Assembly (NCBI RefSeq): GCF_004216905.1
Contig: NZ_SGXJ01000001.1
Location: 2,480,001 to 2,544,000 of the forward strand
From: Kribbella sp. VKM Ac-2569
Lineage (GTDB): Bacteria; Actinomycetota; Actinomycetes; Propionibacteriales; Kribbellaceae
Direction of reading: 5' to 3'
Length of the DNA stretch: 64,000 nucleotides
The notes beneath the pieces are model-generated. The model was not told the DNA's origin. It saw only the letters and a program-made list of their open reading frames with translations, and made no database searches. Position numbers and translations under genes: made by a program. Below, in pieces: positions 52,004 to 60,517 of the stretch. The number at the start of each line of letters is the position of its first letter. The stretch's first letter is position 1.

Positions 52004-54232
52004 ATGACCAGCACCGAGCCCGGTCAGTCCGTCGAACTCATCATCGGTGGTATGACGTGCGCCTCGTGCGCCGCCCGGGTGGAGAAGAAGCTGAACCGGA
52101 TGGACGGTGTCACCGCGACCGTCAACTACGCCACCGAGAAGGCGAAGGTGACGTACCCGGACGGCATCTCCACCGACGACCTGGTCGCCACGGTCGAGAA
52201 GACCGGGTACACCGCGAGCCTGCCGACGCCGGCCGTCGAAGCCTCGGCCGACGAACCGGACGAACTGAAACCCCTGCGGGAGCGGCTGATCGCGAGCATC
52301 GCGCTCGCGGTCCCGGTGATCGCCTTCGGGATGATCCCGGCGCTGCAGTTCGAGTCGTGGCAATGGGCGTCGCTGACGCTGGCGTTCCCGGTGGTGACGT
52401 GGGCGGCCTGGCCGTTCCACAAGGCCGCCTGGACCAACCTGCGCCACGGCGCCGCCACCATGGACACGCTGATCTCGCTTGGCGTGGTGAGCGCGTTCCT
52501 GTGGTCGCTGTACGCGCTGTTCCTCGGCTCGGCGGGCGAGCCCGGGATGAAGATGCCGTTCACGTTGATCCCGTCCCGCGGGAATGGGGCGGAGGAGATC
52601 TACCTCGAGGTCGCGGCCGGTGTCACGACGTTCATCCTGGCCGGCCGGTACTTCGAGGCGCGGGCGAAGCGCCGCTCGGGGGCCGCGTTGCGGGCCCTGC
52701 TCGAACTCGGCGCGAAGGACGTCGCCGTCCTGCGGAACGGGACCGAGACCCGGATCCCGGCCGACCAACTCGTCGTGGGTGACGAGTTCGTCGTCCGGCC
52801 GGGCGAGAAGATCGCCACCGACGGCGTGGTCGTCACCGGCAGCAGCGCGGTCGACGCGTCGATGCTGACCGGCGAGTCCGTGCCGGTCGAGGTCGGCGAG
52901 GGTGACGCGGTAGTTGGCGCGACGGTCAACGCCGGTGGCCGGCTGGTGGTGCGGGCGACTCGGGTCGGTTCGGACACGCAGCTGGCGCAGATGGCGCGGC
53001 TGGTCGAGGACGCCCAGAACGGGAAGGCCGCCGTACAGCGGCTGGCCGACAGGGTGTCCGGGATCTTCGTGCCGATCGTGATCGGGCTGGCGCTAGCGAC
53101 GCTAGGTTTCTGGCTGGGCAACGGTTCGCCGTTGGAGGTCGCGTTCACGGCCGCGGTCGCCGTACTGATCATCGCCTGCCCGTGTGCGTTGGGTCTGGCC
53201 ACGCCGACCGCGTTGATGGTCGGGACGGGTCGGGGCGCGCAGCTGGGCATCTTGATCAAGGGTCCGGAGGTGCTCGAGTCCACGCGGCGGGTCGACACCG
53301 TCGTACTGGACAAGACGGGAACTGTCACCACGGGCCGGATGGAGCTGGTCGACGTACTGCTGGCTCCGGATCAGGATCGGGCCGAGGTACTGCGGTTGGC
53401 TGGGGCGCTCGAGCACTCGAGCGAGCACCCAATCGCGCAGGCCGTGGCACGGGCCGCTCTGGAGGCGGGGAAGCTGCCGGAGGTCGAAGACTTCGGGAAC
53501 GTCGAAGGCCTTGGTGTGCAGGGGATTGTCGATGGGCACGCGGTGCTCGTCGGGCGGACGCGGTTGCTGGAGGAGTGGAGCCAGTACCTGCCGGAGGAGC
53601 TCGCGCATGCGAAGGAGCACGCCGAGGCTGAGGGCAGTACGGCGGTCGCGGTCGGTTGGGACGGGCAGGCACGGGCTGTGCTGGTCGTCGCGGACACCGT
53701 CAAACCGACGTCTGTGCAGGCGATCAAGGACCTCAAGGCGCTTGGACTGCGGCCGGTGCTGCTGACTGGTGACAACGAAGCGGTAGCAATGAAGGTGGCC
53801 GGTGAGGTCGGGATCGACGAGGTGATCGCCGAGGTTCTGCCGGCCGGCAAGGTCGACGCGGTGAAGAAGCTGCAGGACGAGGGTCGCGTGGTCGCGATGG
53901 TCGGTGACGGCGTCAACGACGCGGCCGCCCTCGCTCAGGCCGATCTCGGTCTGAGCATGGGCACGGGCACCGATGTGGCGATCGAGGCGAGCGACCTGAC
54001 CCTGGTGCGCGGCGATCTGCGCGCGGCTGCGGACGCCATCCGGCTCTCCCGCAGCACGCTCCGCACGATCAAGGGCAACCTGTTCTGGGCCTTCGCCTAC
54101 AACGTAGCCGCCCTTCCGCTGGCCGCGGCCGGGTTACTGAACCCCATGCTCGCGGGCGCCGCGATGGCCTTCAGCTCAGTGTTTGTGGTGTCGAACAGCC
54201 TGCGCCTACGGAGATTCCGTCCGCTCAGCTGA
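52004..54232 (+). CDS. copA: Copper-exporting P1B-type ATPase CopA
   Basis: A 742-aa pump. The N-terminal HMA domain has M-T-C19-A-S-C22. Eight membrane helices are expected. The transmembrane C392-P-C394 motif marks a Cu(I)/Ag(I) exporter. The phosphorylation site is D436-K-T-G-T; the SEHP motif (EHPIAQA) and [10 protein letters not shown] are present. ATG has GAGAGGAGG 7-10 nt upstream. It is the last gene of csoR-copZ-(His/Met protein)-copA, all under the CsoR promoter, and would export excess Cu(I) from the cytosol. Confidence 0.95.
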   Translation: MTSTEPGQSVELIIGGMTCASCAARVEKKLNRMDGVTATVNYATEKAKVTYPDGISTDDLVATVEKTGYTASLPTPAVEASADEPDELKPLRERLIASIALAVPVIAFGMIPALQFESWQWASLTLAFPVVTWAAWPFHKAAWTNLRHGAATMDTLISLGVVSAFLWSLYALFLGSAGEPGMKMPFTLIPSRGNGAEEIYLEVAAGVTTFILAGRYFEARAKRRSGAALRALLELGAKDVAVLRNGTETRIPADQLVVGDEFVVRPGEKIATDGVVVTGSSAVDASMLTGESVPVEVGEGDAVVGATVNAGGRLVVRATRVGSDTQLAQMARLVEDAQNGKAAVQRLADRVSGIFVPIVIGLALATLGFWLGNGSPLEVAFTAAVAVLIIACPCALGLATPTALMVGTGRGAQLGILIKGPEVLESTRRVDTVVLDKTGTVTTGRMELVDVLLAPDQDRAEVLRLAGALEHSSEHPIAQAVARAALEAGKLPEVEDFGNVEGLGVQGIVDGHAVLVGRTRLLEEWSQYLPEELAHAKEHAEAEGSTAVAVGWDGQARAVLVVADTVKPTSVQAIKDLKALGLRPVLLTGDNEAVAMKVAGEVGIDEVIAEVLPAGKVDAVKKLQDEGRVVAMVGDGVNDAAALAQADLGLSMGTGTDVAIEASDLTLVRGDLRAAADAIRLSRSTLRTIKGNLFWAFAYNVAALPLAAAGLLNPMLAGAAMAFSSVFVVSNSLRLRRFRPLS

Positions 54233-54242
54233 TTCGCAAGGT

Positions 54243-54288
54243 TTGTGGTCGTACGGCAACATTCCGAGATGTGGCCGTACGACCACAA
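54243..54288. repeat. Palindrome A after copA (15-bp arms)
   Basis: TTGTGGTCGTACGGC (54243-54257) and GCCGTACGACCACAA (54274-54288) pair perfectly around a 16-nt loop, 10 bp after the copA stop. It is placed well to act as the copA terminator. Confidence 0.8.
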
Positions 54289-54404
54289 CCACAGCTGGCG
54301 GTATGGGGTTCTAACCCACCGAATCGACGGGCTCAGGTGCGCCGGCCCGCTCTGAATCAGCCTGTCTGACTCCCCACTCGGCCCGGATCGGGTCCGAGGT
54401 TGCG

Positions 54405-54463
54405 TCTTTGAGAACCCACCGACCATGATCTGGGCCCGGGAATGGTCGGTGGCTTCTCAAAGA
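54405..54463. repeat. Palindrome B (22-bp arms)
   Basis: Arms 54405-54426 (TCTTTGAGAACCCACC...) and 54442-54463 match at 21 of 22 positions around a 15-nt loop that itself contains GGGCCC. The GAGAACCCACC core is also found in the palindrome at 6478-6543. Confidence 0.8.
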
Positions 54464-54479
54464 TGCCGCACAGCGACGC

Positions 54480-54519
54480 GAGTGTTCGGTGTTCGGCAAT
54501 CGGCGAACACCGAACACTC
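54480..54519. repeat. Palindrome C before the GH13 stop (16-bp arms)
   Basis: GAGTGTTCGGTGTTCG (54480-54495) and CGAACACCGAACACTC (54504-54519) pair perfectly around an 8-nt loop, 5 bp from the stop of the convergent GH13 gene, for which it is the likely terminator. Confidence 0.82.
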
Positions 54520-54524
54520 CGCGA

Positions 54525-56066
54525 TCAGCTGATCCAGGCGGTGGTGTGTGGTGGGAGGGCGCCGTTGTCCAGGGGGACGCTGGTCAGCAGGACCTCCTCG
54601 TGGGGTGGGAGGGGTACGGCGGTGTGGCTCAGGTTGGTGATGCAGGTGAGGGTCTCGCGGCGGAACGTGAGGACGTCCCGCGGGGAGTCGAGCCAGGTGA
54701 GTGCGCCGTCGCCTAGGAGATTGCGGCGGAGGTGGAGGCCGGTGCGGTAGAGGGTGAGCATTGAGTTCTGGTCGTCGTACTGGGACTCGACGGTGAGGTT
54801 CTTCCAGTCACGTGGTTGCGGGAGCCACGGCGTACCGGTGCCGAAGCCGAACGGCGGCTCCTTGCCGGACCACGGTAGGGGCACGCGGCAACCATCTCGG
54901 CCGCGGTCGGCGCCCTTCGAGCGCCTGAAGATGGGGTCCTGCAGCAGTTCGTCGGGCAGATCCTCCACCTCGGGCAGCCCGAGTTCCTCGCCCTGATACA
55001 CGTACAACCCACCAGGCAGCGCCATCGCCAACAGCGCCGCGGCTCGCGCACGACGTTCGCCGAGCACGAGATCGGTTCGCATGCCGTGCTTGCGGTCCTG
55101 GTGTGAGAAGGATGTGTCCGCGCGCCCGTACTTTGTGACCGGTCTCGTGACGTCGTGGTTCGACAGGACCCAGGTCGGCGGTGCGCCGATCGGGACATGG
55201 GTGGAGAGCGTGAGGTCGATCGACGCCTTCAGTTCCGCGGCTTCCCAGGGGCGGGACAGGAAGTCGAAGTTGAACGCGGTCTGCATCTCGTCCGGCCGCA
55301 GGTACAGCGCGAAACGTTCCTGGTCCGGCATCCACATCTCACCGACGAAGAACCGGCCGTCGTAGGAGTCGGAGATCCGCCGCCAGCCGCGGTACACCTC
55401 GTGCACCTCGTCGTGATCGGTGTACGACTCCTCGGCACTGTCCAGGTCCTTGAACAGTACGGCGGCACTGTCGATCCGGATGCCATCGACACCGCGGTCC
55501 AGCCAGAACCGGAGGATGTCGTGGAACTCCTCGACGACCTCGGGGTTCCGCCAGTTGAAGTCGGGCTGCTCCGGGGCGAACAGGTGCAGGTACCACTCGC
55601 CGTCCTCGACCTGGGACCAGGCGGGTCCGTTGAAGATCGACTGCCAGTCGTTGGGCGGTCCATCACCACGGCCCGGCCGGAAGAGGAACCGCTCACGCTC
55701 GGGTGATCCCGGACCGGCCCGCAGCGCCTGCACGAACCAGTCCTGTTGGTCGGACCCATGATTCGGCACGATATCGATGATCGTCCGGATGTTCAGGGCG
55801 TGCGCCTCCGCGATGTACGCCTCCGCCTCGGCGAGGGTGCCGAACGCCGGGTCGATCGCGCGGTAGTCGGCGACGTCGTACCCGCCGTCGGCCATCGGCG
55901 ACGGGTACCACGGGTTCAGCCAGATCGCGTCGATCCCGAGCTCCGCCAGATACGGCAGCTTCGCGCGCAGTCCGGCCAGGTCGCCGATGCCGTCGTCGTT
56001 GCCGTCCGCGAAACTCCGCAGGTACACCTGGTAGATCGCAGCTCCACGCCACCATTCGTCGGCCAT
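54525..56066 (-). CDS. GH13 alpha-glucosidase
   Basis: A 513-aa cytosolic GH13 enzyme of the oligo-1,6-/alpha-glucosidase subfamily group. Catalytic residues: nucleophile D199 (GIRIDSA), acid/base E243 (VGEMW) and transition-state D305 (SNHD). The first conserved region is DIVPNH. The QPDFNWRNPEVVEEFH stretch is typical of alpha-glucosidases acting on short alpha-glucosides. It lies 9 bp after the MalG-like permease gene, so the imported sugar is probably split here into glucose units. The stop faces three palindromes and convergent copA. Confidence 0.92.
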   Translation of the reverse strand: MADEWWRGAAIYQVYLRSFADGNDDGIGDLAGLRAKLPYLAELGIDAIWLNPWYPSPMADGGYDVADYRAIDPAFGTLAEAEAYIAEAHALNIRTIIDIVPNHGSDQQDWFVQALRAGPGSPERERFLFRPGRGDGPPNDWQSIFNGPAWSQVEDGEWYLHLFAPEQPDFNWRNPEVVEEFHDILRFWLDRGVDGIRIDSAAVLFKDLDSAEESYTDHDEVHEVYRGWRRISDSYDGRFFVGEMWMPDQERFALYLRPDEMQTAFNFDFLSRPWEAAELKASIDLTLSTHVPIGAPPTWVLSNHDVTRPVTKYGRADTSFSHQDRKHGMRTDLVLGERRARAAALLAMALPGGLYVYQGEELGLPEVEDLPDELLQDPIFRRSKGADRGRDGCRVPLPWSGKEPPFGFGTGTPWLPQPRDWKNLTVESQYDDQNSMLTLYRTGLHLRRNLLGDGALTWLDSPRDVLTFRRETLTCITNLSHTAVPLPPHEEVLLTSVPLDNGALPPHTTAWIS

Positions 56067-56075
56067 CGAATCTCC

Positions 56076-56945
56076 TCAACCTTTCAGGCTTCCGGCGGTC
56101 AGGCCCGCCATGATGCTGCGCTGGAACACGAAGAAGACAAGGATCGTGGGCAGGCTGGCGATCACCAGCGAGGCGATCAGGACGTTCTGCGGCATCTGGG
56201 CGGACAGCGACGCGATGCCGACGCTGATCGACATCTTGTCCGTCTCCGGCAGCACCAGCAGCGGCCAGACGAAGTCCTTCCACACCGTGACCACGGACAG
56301 GATCGACACCACGCCGATGATCGGCCGCGACACCGGCAGGACGATCGACCAGAGGATCCGCAGCGGTGACGCACCGTCGATCTCGGCCGCCTCCAGCAGT
56401 TCCTTCGGGATCGAGTCGAAGAACCGCTTGAGCAGGAACACGAAGAACCCGTTCGCTGCCGCCGGCAACCAGATCGCCCACGGCGTGTTCAGCAGGTCCA
56501 GGTGCAGGATCGGCAGGTCCTTCGCCACCAAGTACGTCGGCAGCAGCAGGACCATCGGCGGGATCATCAACGTCGCCAGCATCGCACCGAGCACGAGCTT
56601 CCCGAGGACGGGCCGCAGCTTCGACAGCGCGTACGCCGCGGACACGTCGACCGCCAGCGTGAACAGCCACGCGCCACCGGCGTACACGGCAGTGTTCTTG
56701 AGGAACACGCCCAACTGGAGCTGGTCCCACGCCTCTTTGTAGACGCTGAAGTCGACCGACTTCGGGAAGAAGCTGGGTGGGATCTGCGCGAGCTCGTCGG
56801 GCGACTTGAGCGCGCCGCTCACCATCCAGTAGAAGGGGAAGACGAACGCGCCGGTGAAGCCGACGACCGTGAACATCAGGATCGTCCAGTAGATGATCCG
56901 GCCGCGCGGGGTGCGAAGCGCGAGAGGTGATACCAGGGTTCTCAT
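56076..56945 (-). CDS. Sugar ABC importer permease, MalG type
   Basis: A 289-aa membrane protein with six helices and the EAA loop EAAEIDGASPLRILWSIVLPVSRP, which contacts the ATPase. It starts with the usual FPFYWMVSGALKS segment after helix 1. It forms the channel with the MalF-type subunit encoded just upstream (4-bp ATGA overlap). No ATPase gene is in the operon, so an ATPase encoded elsewhere, most likely the MsiK-type protein at 43.5 kb, must bind this loop. Confidence 0.92.
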   Translation of the reverse strand: MRTLVSPLALRTPRGRIIYWTILMFTVVGFTGAFVFPFYWMVSGALKSPDELAQIPPSFFPKSVDFSVYKEAWDQLQLGVFLKNTAVYAGGAWLFTLAVDVSAAYALSKLRPVLGKLVLGAMLATLMIPPMVLLLPTYLVAKDLPILHLDLLNTPWAIWLPAAANGFFVFLLKRFFDSIPKELLEAAEIDGASPLRILWSIVLPVSRPIIGVVSILSVVTVWKDFVWPLLVLPETDKMSISVGIASLSAQMPQNVLIASLVIASLPTILVFFVFQRSIMAGLTAGSLKG

Positions 56946-57892
56946 CGCTCGGCCTCCTCGCGAGACACGCGCAGGTAGATCGTGGAGAAGACCAGCAGGA
57001 CGATCATCAGCATCAGACCGAGAGCGGAGCCGCCGCCGAAGTCACCGAAGTTGAACGCGTACTGGTACATCAGGTACGCGACGGTGACGGTCGCGTTCTC
57101 CGGGCCACCGCCGGTCAGCAGGTACGGCTCGATGAAGACCTGCATCGTGGCGACGACCTGCAGGAGCAGCATCACCAGCAGGATCAGCTTGGTCTGCGGG
57201 ATCGTCACGTGCCAGACCCGCTTGAACAGGCCGGCTCCGTCGAGCTCCGCCGACTCGTACAGGTCGCCAGGAATGCTCTGCAGCGCGGCGAGGTAGATCA
57301 GCGTGCCGGTGCCGAGGTTCATCCAGGTCGACACGATCACCAGGCTGACGAGCGCCGTACTCGTCGAGTCCAGCCAGCTCAACGGCGGGAGGTGCGCCGC
57401 GTCGAGCGCCTGGTTGAACAGGCCGGCTCCGGGGTCGTAGAACCACTTGAACAGCAGTACGGCGACCGCGGGCGGGAGCATCACGGGCAGGTAGACGACG
57501 AAGCGCAGGTACGCCTTCGCGTGCTTGAGTTCGTTGAGCACCACGGCCAGCACGAACGGCACGGCGTACCCGATCACCAGTGCCAGCCCGCTGAACGCCG
57601 CGGTGTTCAGCCACGCGGCCCGGAACGCCGGGTCCGCGATCACCGTGCGGAAGTTGTCGAACCCGACCCACTCCCCCGGATCGACGAAGTTGTTCTGCTG
57701 GAAGCTCAGCACGATCTCCCGGATCATCGGATACCAGGAGAACAGCGCGAAACAGATCAGGGCGGCGCACAGGAACCCGTACGCCGTGAGGTTTCGCCCC
57801 ACCGCCCTCCGCAGGGCGCCGTGGTCGTCTGGGGATCGCGGGTCCGTCGCCCCCGGCTGGGGACGACGGACCCGCTCCTCGGTCACCGTCAT
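56942..57892 (-). CDS. Sugar ABC importer permease, MalF type
   Basis: A 316-aa CUT1-family permease with six helices and an EAA-type loop ESAELDGAGLFKRVWHVTIPQTK, preceded by IYLAALQSIPGDLY. It starts one base inside the stop of the binding-protein gene (TAATG) and overlaps the MalG-type gene by 4 bp, so binding protein and both permeases are one tight unit. It is shorter than enteric MalF, as is normal for Gram-positive sugar importers. Confidence 0.92.
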   Translation of the reverse strand: MTVTEERVRRPQPGATDPRSPDDHGALRRAVGRNLTAYGFLCAALICFALFSWYPMIREIVLSFQQNNFVDPGEWVGFDNFRTVIADPAFRAAWLNTAAFSGLALVIGYAVPFVLAVVLNELKHAKAYLRFVVYLPVMLPPAVAVLLFKWFYDPGAGLFNQALDAAHLPPLSWLDSTSTALVSLVIVSTWMNLGTGTLIYLAALQSIPGDLYESAELDGAGLFKRVWHVTIPQTKLILLVMLLLQVVATMQVFIEPYLLTGGGPENATVTVAYLMYQYAFNFGDFGGGSALGLMLMIVLLVFSTIYLRVSREEAER

Positions 57893-59253
57893 TACGTGTT
57901 CTTCGCGAGGATCTTGTTGGCCTTGCTCTCGGCGTCATTCAGCAGCTTGTCGATGTCGGCGTCCTTGCGGGTCAGCACCGCGGACATCGCCACGTCGAGG
58001 ACGGCGTACAGCTCCTGCGCCTTCGGGGGTTCGAGCTTGTTGGTGATGTTCCCCTGGGCAGCGACGTACGGCGTGAAGTTGTCGACCGGGACCGTCGCGT
58101 ACTGCTTGCGCAGCGAGTTGATCTCGTTGCCCGGGGCACTGTTCCCGTACAGGTCCGGGATCGGCAGACCGACCGGCCGGCCCTGCTCCTTCGACCGCGC
58201 GTAGTTGAACTGGCCCTGGCCCGGCGTCAGCTCGTGGAACTCGAGCCACAGCAGTCCCGCCTTGATCTTCTCCGGCGACGCCTTCGGGTTGAACATGTAC
58301 CCGTCGCCACCACTCAGCGACGACTTCCCGTCCGACTCCGGTACGGCGGTGACGCCGTAGTCGTCGAACCTGCCCTTGAAGTCGTTGTTCACCGACTGCA
58401 CGACGTCCGGCGCACCGATCATCATGCCGAGCTTGCCGCCGCCCATCATGCGCATCAGGTCCTCCCACTGCAGCAGCTGCTTGCTGCCCATGGAGTTGTC
58501 GTCCCAGCGCGTCCTCTTCAGGTTCTCGAGGACGGCCTTGCCCTCGTCGCTCTTGAACGCGGCGGTCTTCCCGTCGTCGCTGACCATCGACCCGCCGCGC
58601 GCGTACAGCTCCGCGGCGAAGTGCCAGCCGCCGGTGTTGCCGGCCGAGTACTCACCGAAGCCGACGTACCCCGGACCGAGCGCGGCGATCTTCTTCGCGG
58701 CCGCGCGGACCTCGTCCCACGTCTTCGGCGGGTTGGCCGGGTCGAGACCGGCCTGGGTGAACAGCTTCCGGTTGTAGACCAGGCCCATGTTGTAGTTGTT
58801 CCGCGGCAGGCCGTACGTCTGGTCGCCGTCCTTGAAGACGCTCATCACGTCTTTGCGCAGGTCGTTCACCGGCTTCACGCTGCCGACGTACTGGCTGATG
58901 TCGGCGGCCTGCTTCTTCTCGATGATCTTCCGGACGTCGGTGTAGTAGACGTAGAAGACGTCCTCCTGCGTGCCGCCGGCCAGCTTCGCCTGGAAGGTGT
59001 CCGGGTTGATACAGGGGAACGCGTCCTTGCCCTCGACCGTGATGTTCGGGTGCGCCTTCTGGAACGCGGCGACATCGGCCTCCCAGGCCTCGCGTTCCTT
59101 CGGGTTGCTCTTCGGCGGCTCGCAGCCGACCGTGATCGTCACCGGACCGTCGGCCGCCCCCGCCGATTTCTTCTCGTCCGATCCGCAGGACGCGGCCACC
59201 AGCCCGAGTCCCATCACCAGCAGCAGGCTGAGCCCGCGGCGCGTTGTGGTCAT
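57892..59253 (-). CDS. Sugar ABC importer solute-binding lipoprotein
   Basis: A 453-aa lipoprotein with a lipobox ending AASC (C23 lipidated). The mature part is a type 1 extracellular sugar-binding protein (MalE-like): TVGCEPPKSNPKEREAWEADVAAFQKAHPNI, VFYVYYTDVRKIIEKKQAADIS, GLVYNRKLFTQAGLDPANPPKTWDEV and GGDGYMFNP. It captures an oligosaccharide and docks with the two permeases encoded next. ATG 59253 has GAGAGGGTGG 5 nt upstream; the longer frame is rejected. With the GH13 gene downstream, an alpha-glucoside such as maltose, trehalose or isomaltose is the likely ligand. Confidence 0.9.
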   Translation of the reverse strand: MTTTRRGLSLLLVMGLGLVAASCGSDEKKSAGAADGPVTITVGCEPPKSNPKEREAWEADVAAFQKAHPNITVEGKDAFPCINPDTFQAKLAGGTQEDVFYVYYTDVRKIIEKKQAADISQYVGSVKPVNDLRKDVMSVFKDGDQTYGLPRNNYNMGLVYNRKLFTQAGLDPANPPKTWDEVRAAAKKIAALGPGYVGFGEYSAGNTGGWHFAAELYARGGSMVSDDGKTAAFKSDEGKAVLENLKRTRWDDNSMGSKQLLQWEDLMRMMGGGKLGMMIGAPDVVQSVNNDFKGRFDDYGVTAVPESDGKSSLSGGDGYMFNPKASPEKIKAGLLWLEFHELTPGQGQFNYARSKEQGRPVGLPIPDLYGNSAPGNEINSLRKQYATVPVDNFTPYVAAQGNITNKLEPPKAQELYAVLDVAMSAVLTRKDADIDKLLNDAESKANKILAKNT

Positions 59254-59377
59254 CTCCACCCTCTCCCTTGACTCGTGCCGACACCGTAGGGAACTGGACG
59301 CGCGAACGCAATACTTCGATCTAGCATTGCAAAAAGATGACTTCATGTGGGAGATTGCCTGCCGAAGGGCAAACGAC
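59254..59377. promoter_or_regulatory. Promoter region of the sugar importer operon
   Basis: This 124-bp stretch precedes the binding-protein gene. It contains the inverted repeat GCAAT (59308-59312) / ATTGC (59326-59330) with a 13-nt centre, next to an A/T-rich patch, and may hold the promoter and an operator. The half-site differs from the GCAAGNNCTTGC dyad found before both lacI genes, so which regulator binds here is open. Confidence 0.4.
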
Positions 59378-59410
59378 AGCAGCCGCCGACCTCATCGGTC
59401 AGCGGCTGCT
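59378..59410 (-). terminator. Terminator of the lacI gene
   Basis: AGCAGCCGCCGACC (59378-59391) and GGTCAGCGGCTGCT (59397-59410) form a 14-bp stem with one mismatch and a 5-nt loop, starting 15 bp after the lacI stop on the minus strand. A short T-containing stretch (GTCGTTTG) follows on that strand. Confidence 0.75.
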
Positions 59411-59424
59411 TGGTGTTGCGCCAG

Positions 59425-60417
59425 CTAGATGCGGGCTCGCGCGGTGGAGGCGCGGACGACGAGCTCGGGCTCGAAGAGGAGTTCGTCGGCGGGGACGACG
59501 GCATGTTCGATCAGGGCGACCAGCATGTCGACCGCAGCGCGACCCATCGCGTCGATCGGCTGCCGGACGGTGGTCAGCGGCGGGTCGGTGCAGTTCATCA
59601 TCGCGGAGTCGTCGTACCCGATCACCGAGACCTCGTCGGGGACGCTCAGGCCGGCCCGGCGTACGGCGCGGATGGCACCGAGGGCGAGGATGTCGCTGGC
59701 GCAGACGATGCCGGTGACACCGGCGTTCACCAGCTTGGTCGCGGCCGCGTGCCCGCCCTCGAGCGAGAACATCGTGTGCTCGACCAGCCCCGGATCCGCC
59801 TCCTCCGCAGCCAGGAACGCTTCCAGTTTCCGCCGCGACGGAATGTGGTCGCGCGGGCCGAGGACCATCCCGATCCGCCGGTGGCCAAGGGCCCGCAGGT
59901 GGCCGATGGCCATCTCCGCGGCGACGTAGTCGTCCGACGAGACCTGCGGGAAGCCGAGGTGATCGACGGCCGCGTTGACCAGTACGGTCGGCAGCTTGCG
60001 CTCCTGGATCAGCTCGTAGTGCCCGTGCGGCGCGTCCGCCTGCGCATAGAACCCACCGGCGAACACGACCCCAGACACCTGCTGCTGGAGGAGCAGATCC
60101 ACGTAGTCGGCCTCGGACACGCCGCCGAGCGTCCGGGTGCAGAGCAACGACGTGAAACCTTGCTGCGCGAGCGCCCCGCCGACGACCTCGGCGAACGCCG
60201 GGAAGATCGGATTCTGCAACTCCGGCAGGACCAGCCCGACCAGCCGGGCGCGATCCCCCCGGAGCTGCGTCGGCCGCTCGTACCCGAGCACGTCGAGCGC
60301 GGTCAGGACAGCTTCCCGGGTCGCCTCGGATACGCCGGGCTTCCCGTTCAGGACCCGGCTCACGGTAGCTTCACTGACGCCGACCTTCTTGGCCACCTCT
60401 GCAAGTCGTCGTGTCAT
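59425..60417 (-). CDS. LacI-family regulator of the alpha-glucoside operon
   Basis: A 330-aa LacI/GalR repressor: HTH in RLAEVAKKVGVSEATVSRVLNGKPGV (residues 4-29) and a complete effector domain with VIGYDDSAMMNCTDPPLTTVRQP near the end. It is a close paralogue of the LacI protein at 42268-43296. It lies directly upstream of the sugar importer operon on the same strand. Two overlapping copies of the GCAAG-NN-TTTGC/CTTGC dyad are 25-46 bp before its start, pointing to autoregulation. ATG 60417; the longer open frame overlaps the divergent DUF4032 gene. Confidence 0.9.
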   Translation of the reverse strand: MTRRLAEVAKKVGVSEATVSRVLNGKPGVSEATREAVLTALDVLGYERPTQLRGDRARLVGLVLPELQNPIFPAFAEVVGGALAQQGFTSLLCTRTLGGVSEADYVDLLLQQQVSGVVFAGGFYAQADAPHGHYELIQERKLPTVLVNAAVDHLGFPQVSSDDYVAAEMAIGHLRALGHRRIGMVLGPRDHIPSRRKLEAFLAAEEADPGLVEHTMFSLEGGHAAATKLVNAGVTGIVCASDILALGAIRAVRRAGLSVPDEVSVIGYDDSAMMNCTDPPLTTVRQPIDAMGRAAVDMLVALIEHAVVPADELLFEPELVVRASTARARI

Positions 60418-60441
60418 GACGCAAACTCTACGCCTATTCAC

Positions 60442-60463
60442 GCAAGAATTTGCAAGCACTTGC
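60442..60463. promoter_or_regulatory. Two overlapping LacI-type dyads
   Basis: GCAAGAATTTGC (60442-60453) and GCAAGCACTTGC (60452-60463) overlap by two bases. Both follow the GCAAGNN(C/T)TTGC form of the site at 43342-43353 before the paralogous lacI gene. They lie between this lacI gene and the divergent DUF4032 gene. Confidence 0.72.
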
Positions 60464-60517
60464 GTACCTCGCTGAACTCTCAGACACCCTCTTGGGATTC
60501 CTGACACACTGGGAGCC

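Noticed and set aside
59308..59330. GCAAT/ATTGC inverted repeat as a copy of the LacI operator
   Set aside because: The centre is 13 bp and the GCAAG/CTTGC core is missing, so it was not counted with the three matching dyads.
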